A stretch of 64,000 bases of DNA from Capilliphycus salinus (lineage in GTDB: Bacteria > Cyanobacteriota > Cyanobacteriia > Cyanobacteriales > Microcoleaceae). Below the pieces are notes generated by a model. That model worked only from the letters and a program-made list of their open reading frames with translations, made no database searches and was not told the origin of the DNA. The stretch's first letter is position 1; every line of letters starts with the position of its first letter. Position numbers and translations under genes: made by a program. The DNA lies in NCBI RefSeq assembly GCF_047276495.1, contig NZ_CP178543.1, forward strand, positions 1,178,001 to 1,242,000. The letters are read 5' to 3'. Below, piece after piece: positions 54,386-63,864 of this stretch.

Positions 54386-54418
54386 ACATATTCACCTAAA
54401 AAATAAAGTTGTTTGGTT

Positions 54419-55240
54419 TTATCCGAAACGACCGCTAACATACTGTTGAGTTGCTTCTTCTTGGGGATTTTGGAAAATCGTCTGGGTGTCATCAAACTCA
54501 ACTAAATACCCAAACCGCTTACCGCCTTCAATGGCTTTTGCATTGTAAAAAGCCGTCATGTCTGCAACCCGTGTTGCTTGCTGCATATTGTGAGTTACAA
54601 TAATAATCGTGTAATTTTCCTTGAGTTCGTGAATCAAATCCTCAACCGCCAATGTAGAAATCGGGTCGAGAGAAGCACAAGGTTCATCCATTAACACGAC
54701 ATCGGGGTTAACCGCAACGGTACGGGCGATACAAAGCCGTTGTTGCTGACCGCCAGAAAGAGCGAAACCGCTTTGACCCAGCTTATCTTTAACTTCATCC
54801 CAAATGGCGGCTTGACGCAGCGAGCGCTCGACGATTTCATCCATTTGTTCTTTCGTTTTTGCCAGCCCGTTCACCCGCACCCCATAAGCGATATTTTCAT
54901 AAATTGACTTGGGGAAAGGGTTCGGTTTTTGGAAAACCATCCCAATCCGCCGCCGCACTTCTACGGGGTCAACATCGGTATCATACAGATTCTTATTTTG
55001 ATAAAAAATCTGCCCTTCTAAGCGAAAGATCGGGATCAAATCATTCAGGCGATTAAAACAGCGCAGAATCGTACTTTTACCACATCCAGAGGGGCCGATA
55101 AAAGCGGTAACTCTGTTTTTAGGAATATTCAAAGAAACGCCCCGAACCGCTTTAAAATCACCGTAATAAACATCTAGGTTCTGTGCTTGTAGAACCGTCT
55201 CCGTTTCATTGGTTGTCTGATAGTTACTATAGTCCATCAT
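54419..55240 (-). CDS. pstB: Phosphate ABC transporter ATP-binding protein
   Basis: A 273-residue ATPase of the high-affinity phosphate importer. It has FIGPSGCGKSTILRCFNRLND (Walker A), the Q-loop MVFQKPNPFPKSIYENIAYG, SGFALSGGQQQRLCIARTVA (signature), DVVLMDEPCASLDPIS (Walker B) and TIIIVTHNMQQATRVAD (H-loop). The length and the Cys in the Walker A loop are typical. It is the last gene of pstSCAB. GTG/ATG/ATG codons cluster at the start; the ATG at 55240 is used. Confidence 0.97.
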   Translation of the reverse strand: MMDYSNYQTTNETETVLQAQNLDVYYGDFKAVRGVSLNIPKNRVTAFIGPSGCGKSTILRCFNRLNDLIPIFRLEGQIFYQNKNLYDTDVDPVEVRRRIGMVFQKPNPFPKSIYENIAYGVRVNGLAKTKEQMDEIVERSLRQAAIWDEVKDKLGQSGFALSGGQQQRLCIARTVAVNPDVVLMDEPCASLDPISTLAVEDLIHELKENYTIIIVTHNMQQATRVADMTAFYNAKAIEGGKRFGYLVEFDDTQTIFQNPQEEATQQYVSGRFG

Positions 55241-55322
55241 CACATAAATTCCTATTTTTTCTTGAGGGGTTAATCCCGACTTAGCCAGTCGTACAAATTT
55301 GCAAACCGTTCATTTCTCGACC

Positions 55323-56213
55323 TTAAAAATCGCTCTTGCGAGTCACCCAACGGGCCAAAATATTTGTCGCCAAAACCAAAAGCACCAAAACCAGCGATCC
55401 CGCCCAAGCAAATTCCTGCAAAGTTTTACTAAATCCCCGGGCAAATTCGTAAACCAGATAAGCCAACGAGGGGAGGGTGGGAGCAAATGGACCTCGGGGC
55501 CAACTATTACTATAAACCACCGTAAACAGCAGGGGAGCCGTTTCTCCTGCCGCCCGAGCAACCGCTAAGGTTACGCCGGTCAATATTGCCGGAATCGCCG
55601 CCGGAAGAACAATTTGTAAAACGGTTTGATAGTTCGACGCCCCAATTCCGACGGATGCGGCTCGAATATCTTGGGGAATAATTTGTAGGGATTCGGTGGT
55701 GGTTCGGACAATGGTTGGCAACATCAAAACACTCAAGGCTATAGCCCCGGCTACCACAGAAAATTGTCCGGTTGACAGAACAATTAAACTATAGGCAAAA
55801 ACTCCCGCAATAATAGACGGAACACCACTCAACACGTTGGTGATAAAACCGAGAGTCTGAGCGACTTTTCCCCCGCTAAACTCCGATAAAAAGATAGCCG
55901 CTAGGACTCCAAAAGGAACGGCGATCAAAGTCGCGATCGCCACCACCATAATTGTACCCAAAATTGCGCTGGCAATTCCGCCGGTTTCTTGGGCTAGACT
56001 CGGAGGTAACTGGGTAAACAGAGCGAGATTAAAACGACTTATTCCCTTAATTAACACATAAATCAAAACGGCAAACAAGGGAATCAAAGTCAGACCAATA
56101 CAAGCCCCAGAAATCCCGGTCATTACAATATCGAAAATTTCTCGGGGACGACGGCGATCGCGAACTAAAGCTTGCGCTCCCGAATCACTTATGGGTTCAC
56201 TATAATTTGACAT
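55323..56213 (-). CDS. pstA: Phosphate ABC transporter permease PstA
   Basis: A 296-residue inner-membrane permease with about six membrane helices. The typical permease cytoplasmic EAA-type loop is visible near IRAASVGIGASNYQTVLQIVLPAAIPAILTG (as SVGIGASNYQTV and LPAAIPAIL). The N-terminal hydrophobic block (GISGACIGLTLIPLFAVLIYV) and GETAPLLFTVVYSNS match PstA. It pairs with PstC to form the channel energised by PstB. It follows pstC by 46 bases. Confidence 0.95.
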   Translation of the reverse strand: MSNYSEPISDSGAQALVRDRRRPREIFDIVMTGISGACIGLTLIPLFAVLIYVLIKGISRFNLALFTQLPPSLAQETGGIASAILGTIMVVAIATLIAVPFGVLAAIFLSEFSGGKVAQTLGFITNVLSGVPSIIAGVFAYSLIVLSTGQFSVVAGAIALSVLMLPTIVRTTTESLQIIPQDIRAASVGIGASNYQTVLQIVLPAAIPAILTGVTLAVARAAGETAPLLFTVVYSNSWPRGPFAPTLPSLAYLVYEFARGFSKTLQEFAWAGSLVLVLLVLATNILARWVTRKSDF

Positions 56214-56259
56214 GGCGAGTGTTCGGATAATTGTGTTAGAAAACTAATGCAACTGCAAG

Positions 56260-57216
56260 TTACTGGTATTTCGATTGAACTCGGCTGACAATTAATTGAG
56301 CCAAAACATTAACCAATAGGGTTAATAAAAACAGCACAATTCCGGCATACATTAATGCAGAAACTTGTAAACCCGAAGCTTCCGGGAACTGGTTCGCCAT
56401 CAAAGACGCAATCGTGTTACCGGGTGCAAATAGAGAAATATTGACTCTGTTGGAGTTACCAATAATCATCGTCGCGGCCATTGTTTCTCCCATGGCTCGC
56501 CCGAGTCCTAACATAATTCCCCCAACAATTCCCGAAAAAGCCGCCGGAATTAAAATCCGAAAAATCGTAATCCAACGGGTCGCCCCCAACCCCATCGAAG
56601 CCTGTCGCAAGTCGGGAGGTAAACTCGCCAGAGAATCGCGAGCAATTACGGTGATAATTGGTAAAGTCATAATCGCCAAAATCACACCGGCCGGAAACAT
56701 TCCGGGTCCGGCGGGCGGCGTACTAAACAGAGGAATCCAACCCAAGGTTTTGTAGACAAACATCTGAATGGGTCGCAGGAAAGGAATCAAGACAAAAATT
56801 CCCCACAAACCGTAGACCACACTCGGGATAGCGGCCAGGAGTTCCACCAGGAAAGTCAAGATTCGGCGAACTCCGGGGGGAATAAAATCTTCACTCAAGA
56901 AAATTGCAGTTCCCAAACCCAAAGGAACGGAGATCAGTAGGGCGATCATAGAACTAATGATGGTTCCATAAATCATCGGCCAAGCGCCATAATTTTCATT
57001 GGGGGGGTCCCAAGCGCTGCTAAACAGAAACCCCAAACCAAACTTTTGCAAAGCGGGAAGGGCTTGTTGGGCGATGGGCAACGCAATCAAGATTAAGATT
57101 GCCGCAATACCCCAAGCAAAAATCCGTGTTAACCAAATAAAGCCGGAGTCTAGTTTTTTTTCGGCATCGCTACGTGAGCGTCCAACATCTGGAATCTTAC
57201 CAGCAGGTGCAACCAT
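56260..57216 (-). CDS. pstC: Phosphate ABC transporter permease PstC
   Basis: A 318-residue inner-membrane permease with about six membrane helices. Matching segments: SAWDPPNENYGAWPMIYGTI, FLSEDFIPPGVRRILTFLVE, AIPSVVYGLWGIFVLIPFLR, RDSLASLPPDLRQASMGLGA (EAA-type loop) and GRAMGETMAATMIIGNSN. Together with PstA it forms the phosphate channel. A 165-base gap separates it from pstS upstream, with a palindrome-free AT-rich sequence. Confidence 0.95.
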   Translation of the reverse strand: MVAPAGKIPDVGRSRSDAEKKLDSGFIWLTRIFAWGIAAILILIALPIAQQALPALQKFGLGFLFSSAWDPPNENYGAWPMIYGTIISSMIALLISVPLGLGTAIFLSEDFIPPGVRRILTFLVELLAAIPSVVYGLWGIFVLIPFLRPIQMFVYKTLGWIPLFSTPPAGPGMFPAGVILAIMTLPIITVIARDSLASLPPDLRQASMGLGATRWITIFRILIPAAFSGIVGGIMLGLGRAMGETMAATMIIGNSNRVNISLFAPGNTIASLMANQFPEASGLQVSALMYAGIVLFLLTLLVNVLAQLIVSRVQSKYQ

Positions 57217-57381
57217 AATTTAGTGTTTCTCAAAGGGGGTTGATTGATTTTCCTGATTACTCAAACCCAAAAATAACTATGAAGGGGTTAGTCGGGGTGA
57301 GGCGATACCGCCTCGACTATCAGTTGATTTACAAAGTTCTCAGCAACTCGACTGATAGCTCCCCAGTTTCTCATCGTCTCT

Positions 57382-58536
57382 CTAATCTACAGCAATTTGG
57401 TAGTCAGGAGTCAGTTGATCGGCTTGTTGTGCCACTCTCTCTCTCACATTTGGGGGAAGTTGGATGTAACCCAGTTGCGGGCTGATCTCTTGACCTTGGG
57501 TTAAACCATATTCCACCATCGCTTCAATAGACTTGGCGATCTCCGGATCGGGATATTCGCGATAGGTCAATAACCATGTGTAAGTCACGATCGGATAGGA
57601 TTCTTCTCCTGCGGGATCGGTGATAAAAGCACGTAAGTCTTCCGGTAATTCTACCGCTTCTAGAGTCTTAGATGCGGCTTCACTGGTGGGTTTAATAAAA
57701 TTTCCCGACTGATTCTCTAAAGATGCCATCGGTAAGCCTGCACTCTCAGCAAAGCCGTATTCGAGATAACCGATCGCTCCGGGAGTCTGACTAATTTGAG
57801 CCGCTACACCATCATTTTTTGCTCCGCCAATTCCTACAGGCCATTGTACCGTTTTTCCTTCTCCGACGCTACTGTTCCATTCTTCGCTGATACTGCTTAA
57901 GTGCTTGGTGAATACCCCGGTTGTGCCACTTCCGTCCGAACGGTATACCACTGTAATCGGTTGATCGGGCAGTTGTAAATCCGGGTTATTCTCTGCGATC
58001 GCCGGATCGTTCCAGTTGGTAATATTACCGAGTAAAATGTTAACATAGGTCTCGCGAGACAGGTTCAGTTCACCGTCTACACCGGGAAGATTATAAGCTA
58101 AAACAATACTACCTGCGGTCATCGGTAGCATTAATACGCCTCTTTCGACTTTAGCAATTTCTTCATCGGTCATTGCCACATCGCTGGCGGCAAACTGTAC
58201 CAGTCCTTGAGTAAACCGCTCAACTCCGGCACCACTTCCAACGGACTGGTAGTCAATTTGCAAGTTTTGTGTATCCTGGGAGAATTCTTGGAACCAGCTT
58301 TGATACAAGGGAGCGGGGAAAGATGCACCCGCTCCGACCAAGTTAACTTGTTCGTTGAGAACCAGTTTAACTTCTCCACTACCCGAGGCGGCGGGTACAC
58401 CCGCTTCTCCACCGGGGGTTGTATCGGTAGCGGTCTCGGTGCCTCCTCCACAAGCGGCTAGAGTGACAACCAGAGCCGCTGCTGAAATTTTGGTAACTAC
58501 ACCAGAGAGATTAAGTTGATTGAGACGAAAAAGCAT
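57382..58536 (-). CDS. pstS: Phosphate-binding lipoprotein PstS
   Basis: A 384-residue periplasmic phosphate-binding protein. The N-terminus has a lipoprotein signal ending VVTLAACGGG, so it is probably attached to the membrane through the Cys. The binding-site motifs are VGAGASFPAPLYQSWFQEF, YQSVGSGAGVERFTQGLVQF, FAASDVAMTDEE and VYRSDGSGTTGVFTKHLS. It hands phosphate to PstCA. It is the first gene of pstS-C-A-B, and a Pho-box-like sequence sits about 70 bases upstream. Confidence 0.96.
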   Translation of the reverse strand: MLFRLNQLNLSGVVTKISAAALVVTLAACGGGTETATDTTPGGEAGVPAASGSGEVKLVLNEQVNLVGAGASFPAPLYQSWFQEFSQDTQNLQIDYQSVGSGAGVERFTQGLVQFAASDVAMTDEEIAKVERGVLMLPMTAGSIVLAYNLPGVDGELNLSRETYVNILLGNITNWNDPAIAENNPDLQLPDQPITVVYRSDGSGTTGVFTKHLSSISEEWNSSVGEGKTVQWPVGIGGAKNDGVAAQISQTPGAIGYLEYGFAESAGLPMASLENQSGNFIKPTSEAASKTLEAVELPEDLRAFITDPAGEESYPIVTYTWLLTYREYPDPEIAKSIEAMVEYGLTQGQEISPQLGYIQLPPNVRERVAQQADQLTPDYQIAVD

Positions 58537-58602
58537 AGCGGTGGGATTATTTCAGTATGACTGCACGAATACCATAGAGGATAACCTCTCGCTAGCCAAT
58601 CA

Positions 58603-58621
58603 AGGTAAAGAAAAGGTTAAA
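58603..58621 (-). promoter_or_regulatory. Candidate Pho box upstream of pstS
   Basis: On the minus strand the sequence reads TTTAACCT TTT CTTTACCT, two 8-base repeats spaced by three bases, close to the cyanobacterial SphR (PhoB) box of CTTAACCT-type repeats. It lies about 67-85 bases before the pstS ATG. Confidence 0.55.
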
Positions 58622-58798
58622 GATTAATCATTCTAATCAATGCAGAAAACAATCTTCATCGCTATTGTCAATGCCAAGGGTGAATCGATTCTAGAATTTT
58701 TCTCAACAAGCTAATTTGAAGAAATAAGTCAAGAATTTCTGTAGGACGATGGTAGGATGGTAAAATTTCGATGAATTGCAAACAACACTAAGCGTAAC

Positions 58799-59929
58799 GT
58801 GGTTCAAGTCCCACTCTCAACCCATTCTGACCGCACGAACGTTTCCCATGACGACAGCGTTCGGGTGCCGGAAACATCCCAAGCTCTGCAAACCTGGCTG
58901 AATGATTTAGCCGATCGCATTATTGCAGGAGATCTGCTCAGTCGCTCTCAAGCCATCGCCCTGGCTGAACAAATCAACACCCAAGACGAGATCATGCTAC
59001 TGTGTGAAGCAGCCGATCGCGTTCGTCAAGCCTGTTGCGGTAACGTCGTCGATCTCTGTAGCATCATCAACGTCAAGTCGGGAAACTGTTCGGAAAACTG
59101 TAGCTTCTGCTCTCAGTCAGCCCATCACCCCGGCGAAAATTCCCCCGTTTATGGCTTAAAATCTTCAGAAGAAATCATTGCTCAAGCCAAAGCCGCCGAA
59201 GCCGCAGGCGCCAAACGCTTCTGTCTGGTTTCTCAAGGACGCGGCCCCAAATATAGTAGTCCGAAGTCGGGGGAATTTGAACAAATTTTAGAAACGGTCA
59301 AACGCATTCAGGCTGAAACCCAAATTAAACCCTGCTGCGCCCTCGGAGAAGTCACCCCCGAACAAGCAAAGGCTTTAGCTGAAGCGGGAGTCACTCGCTA
59401 CAATCATAACCTGGAAGCCTCTGAAAACTTCTATCCCCAGATCGTCAGCAGCCACAGTTGGGGCGATCGCGTCGAAACCGTTAAAAACCTCAAAGCCGCC
59501 GGAATTCAAGCCTGCACCGGTGGTATTCTGGGCATGGGAGAAACCTGGGAAGATCGCATCGACTTAGCCCTCGCCCTGCGGGAACTCGAAGTTGAGTCCG
59601 TTCCTCTCAACCTGTTAAACCCCCGAGAAGGAACCCCCCTCGGCGATCGCCCCAAACTCGATCCCTACGAAGCCTTAAAAGCGATCGCCATCTTTAGACT
59701 CATCCTTCCGAAACAAATTCTTCGCTATGCGGGGGGACGAGAAGCGGTGATGGGAGAACTGCAAAGCTTGGGGTTAAAATCGGGAATTAATGCCATGTTA
59801 ATCGGCCATTACCTCACCACTCTCGGTCAGTCTCCCGAACAAGATCGCGCCATGTTAGAGTCTTTGGGACTCGTGGGAGGAGAAGTTTTACAGTCACCAG
59901 TCACCAGTCACCAGTCACCAGTTTTATAG
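58799..59929 (+). CDS. bioB: Biotin synthase BioB
   Basis: A 376-residue radical-SAM enzyme that inserts sulfur into dethiobiotin. The iron-sulfur motif GNCSENCSFCSQS (CxxxCxxC) binds the 4Fe-4S cluster; CCALGEVTPEQAKALAEAG, YNHNLEASENFYPQI and ACTGGILGMGETWEDR match the family barrel. It starts at GTG (58799). The last ~15 residues (QSPVTSHQSPVTSHQSPVL) are not conserved and are encoded by CAGTCAC heptamer repeats that run into the gene's 3' end. It is followed at 133 bases by the BioY gene, which supports a biotin locus. Confidence 0.95.
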   Translation: MVQVPLSTHSDRTNVSHDDSVRVPETSQALQTWLNDLADRIIAGDLLSRSQAIALAEQINTQDEIMLLCEAADRVRQACCGNVVDLCSIINVKSGNCSENCSFCSQSAHHPGENSPVYGLKSSEEIIAQAKAAEAAGAKRFCLVSQGRGPKYSSPKSGEFEQILETVKRIQAETQIKPCCALGEVTPEQAKALAEAGVTRYNHNLEASENFYPQIVSSHSWGDRVETVKNLKAAGIQACTGGILGMGETWEDRIDLALALRELEVESVPLNLLNPREGTPLGDRPKLDPYEALKAIAIFRLILPKQILRYAGGREAVMGELQSLGLKSGINAMLIGHYLTTLGQSPEQDRAMLESLGLVGGEVLQSPVTSHQSPVL

Positions 59930-60061
59930 TCATCAGTTTTACAATAAACAGTTTACAGGCGATCGCTAAAAAAGCCGATCGCTGTAAAAACTGGTCACTG
60001 CATAACTGATAACTGTAAACTGAAATAACTGGTCACTGCTCACTGAAAACTGATAACTGTA
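59890..60061. repeat. CAGTCAC/CTGGTCA short-repeat cluster between bioB and bioY
   Basis: CAGTCACCAGTCACCAGTCA heptamers (59890-59925) overlap the last bioB codons. They are followed by CAGTTTACAG/AACTGATAACTG/CTGGTCACTG motifs of the same family as those at 2.3, 25.2 and 33.7 kb. The HIP1-rich GGCGATCGC also occurs here. Confidence 0.85.
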
Positions 60062-60649
60062 ATGACTCCTCCGTTAGAATTGCTGTGGGCAATTATTGGC
60101 GTTCTTTTAACCATTGGCGGCACATTTTTAGAAGCTTTTGCCGCCGATCCGTCTTGGCTATGGGAACAGCAAGAAATATCGGTTTATTCTTTGGGAGTCA
60201 CCTATCAAATTGGGGCGGTTTTATTAGTCGGTTGTATGGGCGGAAAAAATGCGGCCGCCATGTCGCAAATTGCCTATCTTGTCCTGGGTTTAACCGTTTT
60301 ACCCGTATTTTCTGAAGGGGGAGGAATTGGTTATTTGCGAGAACCGAGTTTTGGTTATTTACTTGGTTTTATTCCCGGCGGTTGGCTGTGCGGAATGCTG
60401 GCATTTAAAGCCCCCCCAAAATTAGAACTTTTAGCCTTTAGCTGCTTTTGCGGTTTGGCAGTTATTCACGGAGTCGGATTAACCTATTTAACCATCAATT
60501 ATTTTATCCTGGAAGGATTCACAGCAGAAAGTTTAGCCTTAATAGAAGCCATCCAAAAATACTCCCTTCATCCCCTCGCCGGTCAACTCGGTGTCGCCTG
60601 TGCCATTAGCGTGTTATCCTATGTGTTGCGTGGGTTAATGTTTTATTGA
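60062..60649 (+). CDS. bioY: BioY-family biotin transporter component
   Basis: A 195-residue membrane protein with about five or six helices. The S-component core of BioY is visible: LGVTYQIGAVLLVGCMGGKN, SQIAYLVLGLTVLPVFSEGG, GYLLGFIPGGWLCGMLAF and the C-terminal VIHGVGLTYL region. BioY captures biotin and works with an ECF energising module or alone. The spacing after bioB suggests a biotin unit. The energising ATPase genes (bioMN) are not in the window. Confidence 0.8.
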   Translation: MTPPLELLWAIIGVLLTIGGTFLEAFAADPSWLWEQQEISVYSLGVTYQIGAVLLVGCMGGKNAAAMSQIAYLVLGLTVLPVFSEGGGIGYLREPSFGYLLGFIPGGWLCGMLAFKAPPKLELLAFSCFCGLAVIHGVGLTYLTINYFILEGFTAESLALIEAIQKYSLHPLAGQLGVACAISVLSYVLRGLMFY

Positions 60650-60717
60650 ATTATTGAAGCTAAAATCCGGTCAAAACACAGACTTGATGTGCGCTTTTTC
60701 TTCCGAGTTTCCCTGTT

Positions 60718-61227
60718 ATGAAATTTAAAAAAAATCCGCTATTTTGGATCGCCGGAATTCTCAGTTTAATCGTCGATCATCTCACGAAATTTTGGGTCGT
60801 TCAAACCTTTGAACTCACCGATCCCGCCCAAACTCTCCCCCTGTGGCCGGATGTGTTTCACTTCACCTATGTTATCAATACCGGGGCGGCATTTAGCCTA
60901 TTTAGTAACGGGGGCGTGTTGTGGTTGCGGTGGTTATCATTGGGAGTCAGTTTGGGGTTGATGGCGATGGCTTGGTGGGGGCCGAAATTGATTCGGTGGG
61001 AACAAATCGGATATGGTTTAATATTAGGAGGAGCATTGGGCAATGGAATCGATCGCTTTGTTTCCGGTCATGTGGTCGATTTTTTAGACTTTCGCCTGAT
61101 TCGATTTCCCATCTTTAATTTAGCCGATGTTTCGATTAATATTGGGATAATTTGTTTGCTAATTGCCATGTTTATTCGCGAACAACCTCGGCATCCCCCC
61201 GGCGATCGCTCCTCGGGAAGACCTTGA
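60718..61227 (+). CDS. lspA: Lipoprotein signal peptidase II
   Basis: A 169-residue aspartic membrane peptidase with four helices. It cuts signal peptides of prolipoproteins before the lipidated Cys. Signature segments are SLIVDHLTKFWVVQTF, VINTGAAFSLFSNGG, GGALGNGIDRFVSGHVVDFL and FNLADVSINIGI, containing the two catalytic Asp residues (in GNGIDR and FNLADV). The nearby PstS is one likely substrate. Normal length. Confidence 0.96.
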   Translation: MKFKKNPLFWIAGILSLIVDHLTKFWVVQTFELTDPAQTLPLWPDVFHFTYVINTGAAFSLFSNGGVLWLRWLSLGVSLGLMAMAWWGPKLIRWEQIGYGLILGGALGNGIDRFVSGHVVDFLDFRLIRFPIFNLADVSINIGIICLLIAMFIREQPRHPPGDRSSGRP

Positions 61228-61315
61228 GGCTAGAAAAGAGGAAGACTCCACAACTGATCAAAGTTGTGAGTAATATAGAGTGAAACGCTTTGTCTTGCAT
61301 AGCCGATCGCTTAGT

Positions 61316-63577
61316 ATGACGTCAACCAAGCCTCCACAGAAGCCGAAAACCCTTCTGGGTTCAATCACTCAGGTGGTTCAGACCCTTCATGCGAAGGTGA
61401 ATTTTTCTCGGCTGCTTCTCAAACCCAATGCCCGAGTCCCGGAACTGTGGGTACAAAATGCGGATGCCGACACAGCCGATGTATATCCTTTACTCGGCGA
61501 TCGCTATACATTGGGGCGTTCATCGCGATCGTGTGATATCGTGGTGCGGAACCCGGTTGTCAGTCAGGTTCATCTGTGTTTGCTGCGGTACGGGTCGTCA
61601 GGATCGCGAAAATTTTTCATTCAAGATGAAAATTCCACCAACGGCATCTATCTCAAGCGGCGACGCATTGGTAAACTTCCCCTGCGTAACGGGGATACCA
61701 TTACCTTAGGGCCGCCCGAACTAGCCAACGGGGTGAGATTAAAATACGTCGATCCGCCACCTTGGTACTCTCGTTTGCTGTGGTATAGCTTTTTAAGCGT
61801 CTGTGGGATGAGTGCTTCGGCGACGCTGTTGGTGTTGGTGGAATGGCAAAAATTCGCAGTCCGACCCCTTCCCAAAACCATTACCGGACCTGTGGTGGTG
61901 TTTTCTGGGGATAACCGTCCCCTGCGTCAACTCAGCAATAACGCCCATTTAGAAGTTCAAAACCTTTCGGACGTTTCCAAATACCTCCCCCAAGCGGTTA
62001 TTGCTTCTGAGGATAGTCGTTTTTATTGGCATTTGGGCGTCGATCCCATAGGCATTACTCGGGCATTTTTAACCAACGTTCAAGGGGGTGAAATTCGCGA
62101 GGGGGGAAGTACAATTTCCCAACAATTAGCCAGAAGTTTGTTTAGAGATTATGTCGGTACTGAAGACTCGGCGGGGCGGAAACTGAGAGAAGCAATTGTC
62201 GCTTTAAAATTAGAAACCCTTTACAGCAAAGAAAAGCTGTTATTAACCTATATTAATCAGGTTTATTTGGGTTTAGATTTGTACGGGTTTGAAGATGCAG
62301 CCCAATTTTATTTTGATAAATCCGCCAAAGAATTAACCCTTTCCGAAGCGGCAACCCTAGCCGGAATTTTACCCGCCCCCAACACGTTTAACCCCATTCA
62401 AAATTATCAGCTAGCGGTACAATATCGCGATCGCGTGATTAGCCGAATGTTAGAATTGGGAATGATTAGCGAGGAAGAAGCCGACCGGGCCAGGCGATCG
62501 CGAATTGAAATTAATCCCGAAGCCAAAGAACTTTTAGAAAGTACCATTGCCCCCTATTTCTACGATTATGTATTCGCGGAAATTGAACAACTTTTAGGGG
62601 AACAACTCGCCCGAGAAGGCAACTTTATCGTCGAAACGGCTTTAGACCCCCAGTTACAAAACCTGGCGGAAAATTCCCTTCGCAGCAGCTTAAGGACAAC
62701 CGGGGCGGCGGCGGACTTTTCTCAGGGGGGTATTGTAACATTAAACTCGACAACGGGGGAAGTGGTTTCGATGGTGGGCGGAGAAGACTATCAACAAAGT
62801 CAGTTTAACCGGGCGACTCAAGCCTTGCGTCAACCGGGATCGACGTTTAAAATTTTTAGCTATGCGGCGGCTTTAGATCAGGGGATACCGCCCGGAAGTA
62901 GCTATTCCTGCGCCCCTCTGACTTGGCGGGGTCAAAGCTATCGCGGCTGCGAACGGTCCGGGGGGAACGTGGATATGTATCGGGGGATGGCGGTTTCGGA
63001 AAATGTTACCGCTTTGAGGATCGCTCAAGAAGTGGGTTTAGATCAAGTGATCGGTATGGCGCGACGGTTGGGGGTTCGTTCCGAGTTGAAAGCGGTTCCG
63101 GGGTTGGTTATCGGTCAAAGTGAAGTAACGCTGTTGGAAATGACCGGGGCGTTTGCGACCATCGCGAACGAGGGAGCGTTTAACCGTCCCCATGCCATTA
63201 AACGAATTTTAGATAGTAGCGATTGCGCTGATATTAATGATATTAGCACCTGTCGGGTGATTTATTCTTACGATCGCGAAAATCCGGTTCGCCCTCAAGT
63301 TTTACCGCCTTTGGTGGCGAGTACGATGACTCAATTATTGCAGGGTGTGGTTAGAAGTGGAACCGGTCAAAGTGCGTCTGTTGGAGTCGGAGAAGCGGGG
63401 AAAACGGGAACAACCGATGATAATGTGGATTTGTGGTTTATTGGGTTTGTACCGGAATATAATTTGACAACGGGGGTTTGGTTGGGAAATGATGATAATT
63501 CGCCGACCAATGGCAGTAGTGCAAATGCGGCTCAGTTGTGGAAAGATTATATGAGTCAAGTCTTAGGTATTCAGTAA
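61316..63577 (+). CDS. FHA-domain class A penicillin-binding protein (PBP1A type)
   Basis: A 753-residue bifunctional peptidoglycan synthase. An N-terminal FHA domain (about 58-133: YTLGRSSRSCDIVVRNPVVS and DENSTNGIYLKRRRIG) is followed by a membrane helix (about 155-175), the transglycosylase domain (SEDSRFYWHLGVDPIGITRA with its catalytic Glu, then GGSTISQQLARSLF) and the transpeptidase domain: SxxK in RQPGSTFKIFSYA, SxN in AVSENVTALR, and KTG in GKTGTTDD. All key motifs are present, so both activities are expected. The FHA domain binds phospho-Thr, which suggests control by a Ser/Thr kinase (inference). A GTG at 61280 is an alternative start. Confidence 0.93.
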   Translation: MTSTKPPQKPKTLLGSITQVVQTLHAKVNFSRLLLKPNARVPELWVQNADADTADVYPLLGDRYTLGRSSRSCDIVVRNPVVSQVHLCLLRYGSSGSRKFFIQDENSTNGIYLKRRRIGKLPLRNGDTITLGPPELANGVRLKYVDPPPWYSRLLWYSFLSVCGMSASATLLVLVEWQKFAVRPLPKTITGPVVVFSGDNRPLRQLSNNAHLEVQNLSDVSKYLPQAVIASEDSRFYWHLGVDPIGITRAFLTNVQGGEIREGGSTISQQLARSLFRDYVGTEDSAGRKLREAIVALKLETLYSKEKLLLTYINQVYLGLDLYGFEDAAQFYFDKSAKELTLSEAATLAGILPAPNTFNPIQNYQLAVQYRDRVISRMLELGMISEEEADRARRSRIEINPEAKELLESTIAPYFYDYVFAEIEQLLGEQLAREGNFIVETALDPQLQNLAENSLRSSLRTTGAAADFSQGGIVTLNSTTGEVVSMVGGEDYQQSQFNRATQALRQPGSTFKIFSYAAALDQGIPPGSSYSCAPLTWRGQSYRGCERSGGNVDMYRGMAVSENVTALRIAQEVGLDQVIGMARRLGVRSELKAVPGLVIGQSEVTLLEMTGAFATIANEGAFNRPHAIKRILDSSDCADINDISTCRVIYSYDRENPVRPQVLPPLVASTMTQLLQGVVRSGTGQSASVGVGEAGKTGTTDDNVDLWFIGFVPEYNLTTGVWLGNDDNSPTNGSSANAAQLWKDYMSQVLGIQ

Positions 63578-63589
63578 ATAGGCAATGGT

Positions 63590-63864
63590 TTTGTAGGGGC
63601 GGGTTCCAAATAAATATCTGTCTTCTTATCAATAATTTTTCTGAACCCGCCCTATCCATCTCTGGGGCGGGTTTATATCGGTTATTGCTTAGACCAATTC
63701 TTTATGAACCTGCATCTAATTGATCCCCCCAACCCCCCCTTAATCCCCCCTTGATCCCCCCTTAAAAAGGGGGGTGGGGGGGGTGGCGTAGGCGAAGCCT
63801 ATCCGAAGGATATAGCCTGGAGGGATGCCTGACGGCACGCTACGCGAACAGAAAAAGTTGGATG
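63590..63864. repeat. Palindromic repeats and C-tract hairpins at the right edge
   Basis: GTAGGGGCGGGTTCCAAAT ... TGAACCCGCCCTATC (63594-63653) and GGGGCGGGTTTATATCGG (63664-63681) belong to the dispersed family. At 63723-63780, CCCCCCAACCCCCCTTAATC and TTGATCCCCCCTTAAAAAGG form poly-C/poly-G palindromes, followed by GGCGTAGGCGAAGCC and GGCACGCTACGCGAAC motifs common in cyanobacterial repeats. No gene was seen. Confidence 0.8.

Noticed and set aside
58795..58815. tRNA T-arm (GGTTCAAGTCCCAC)
   Set aside because: No acceptor, D or anticodon arms fit upstream, and the bases are the first codons of bioB.
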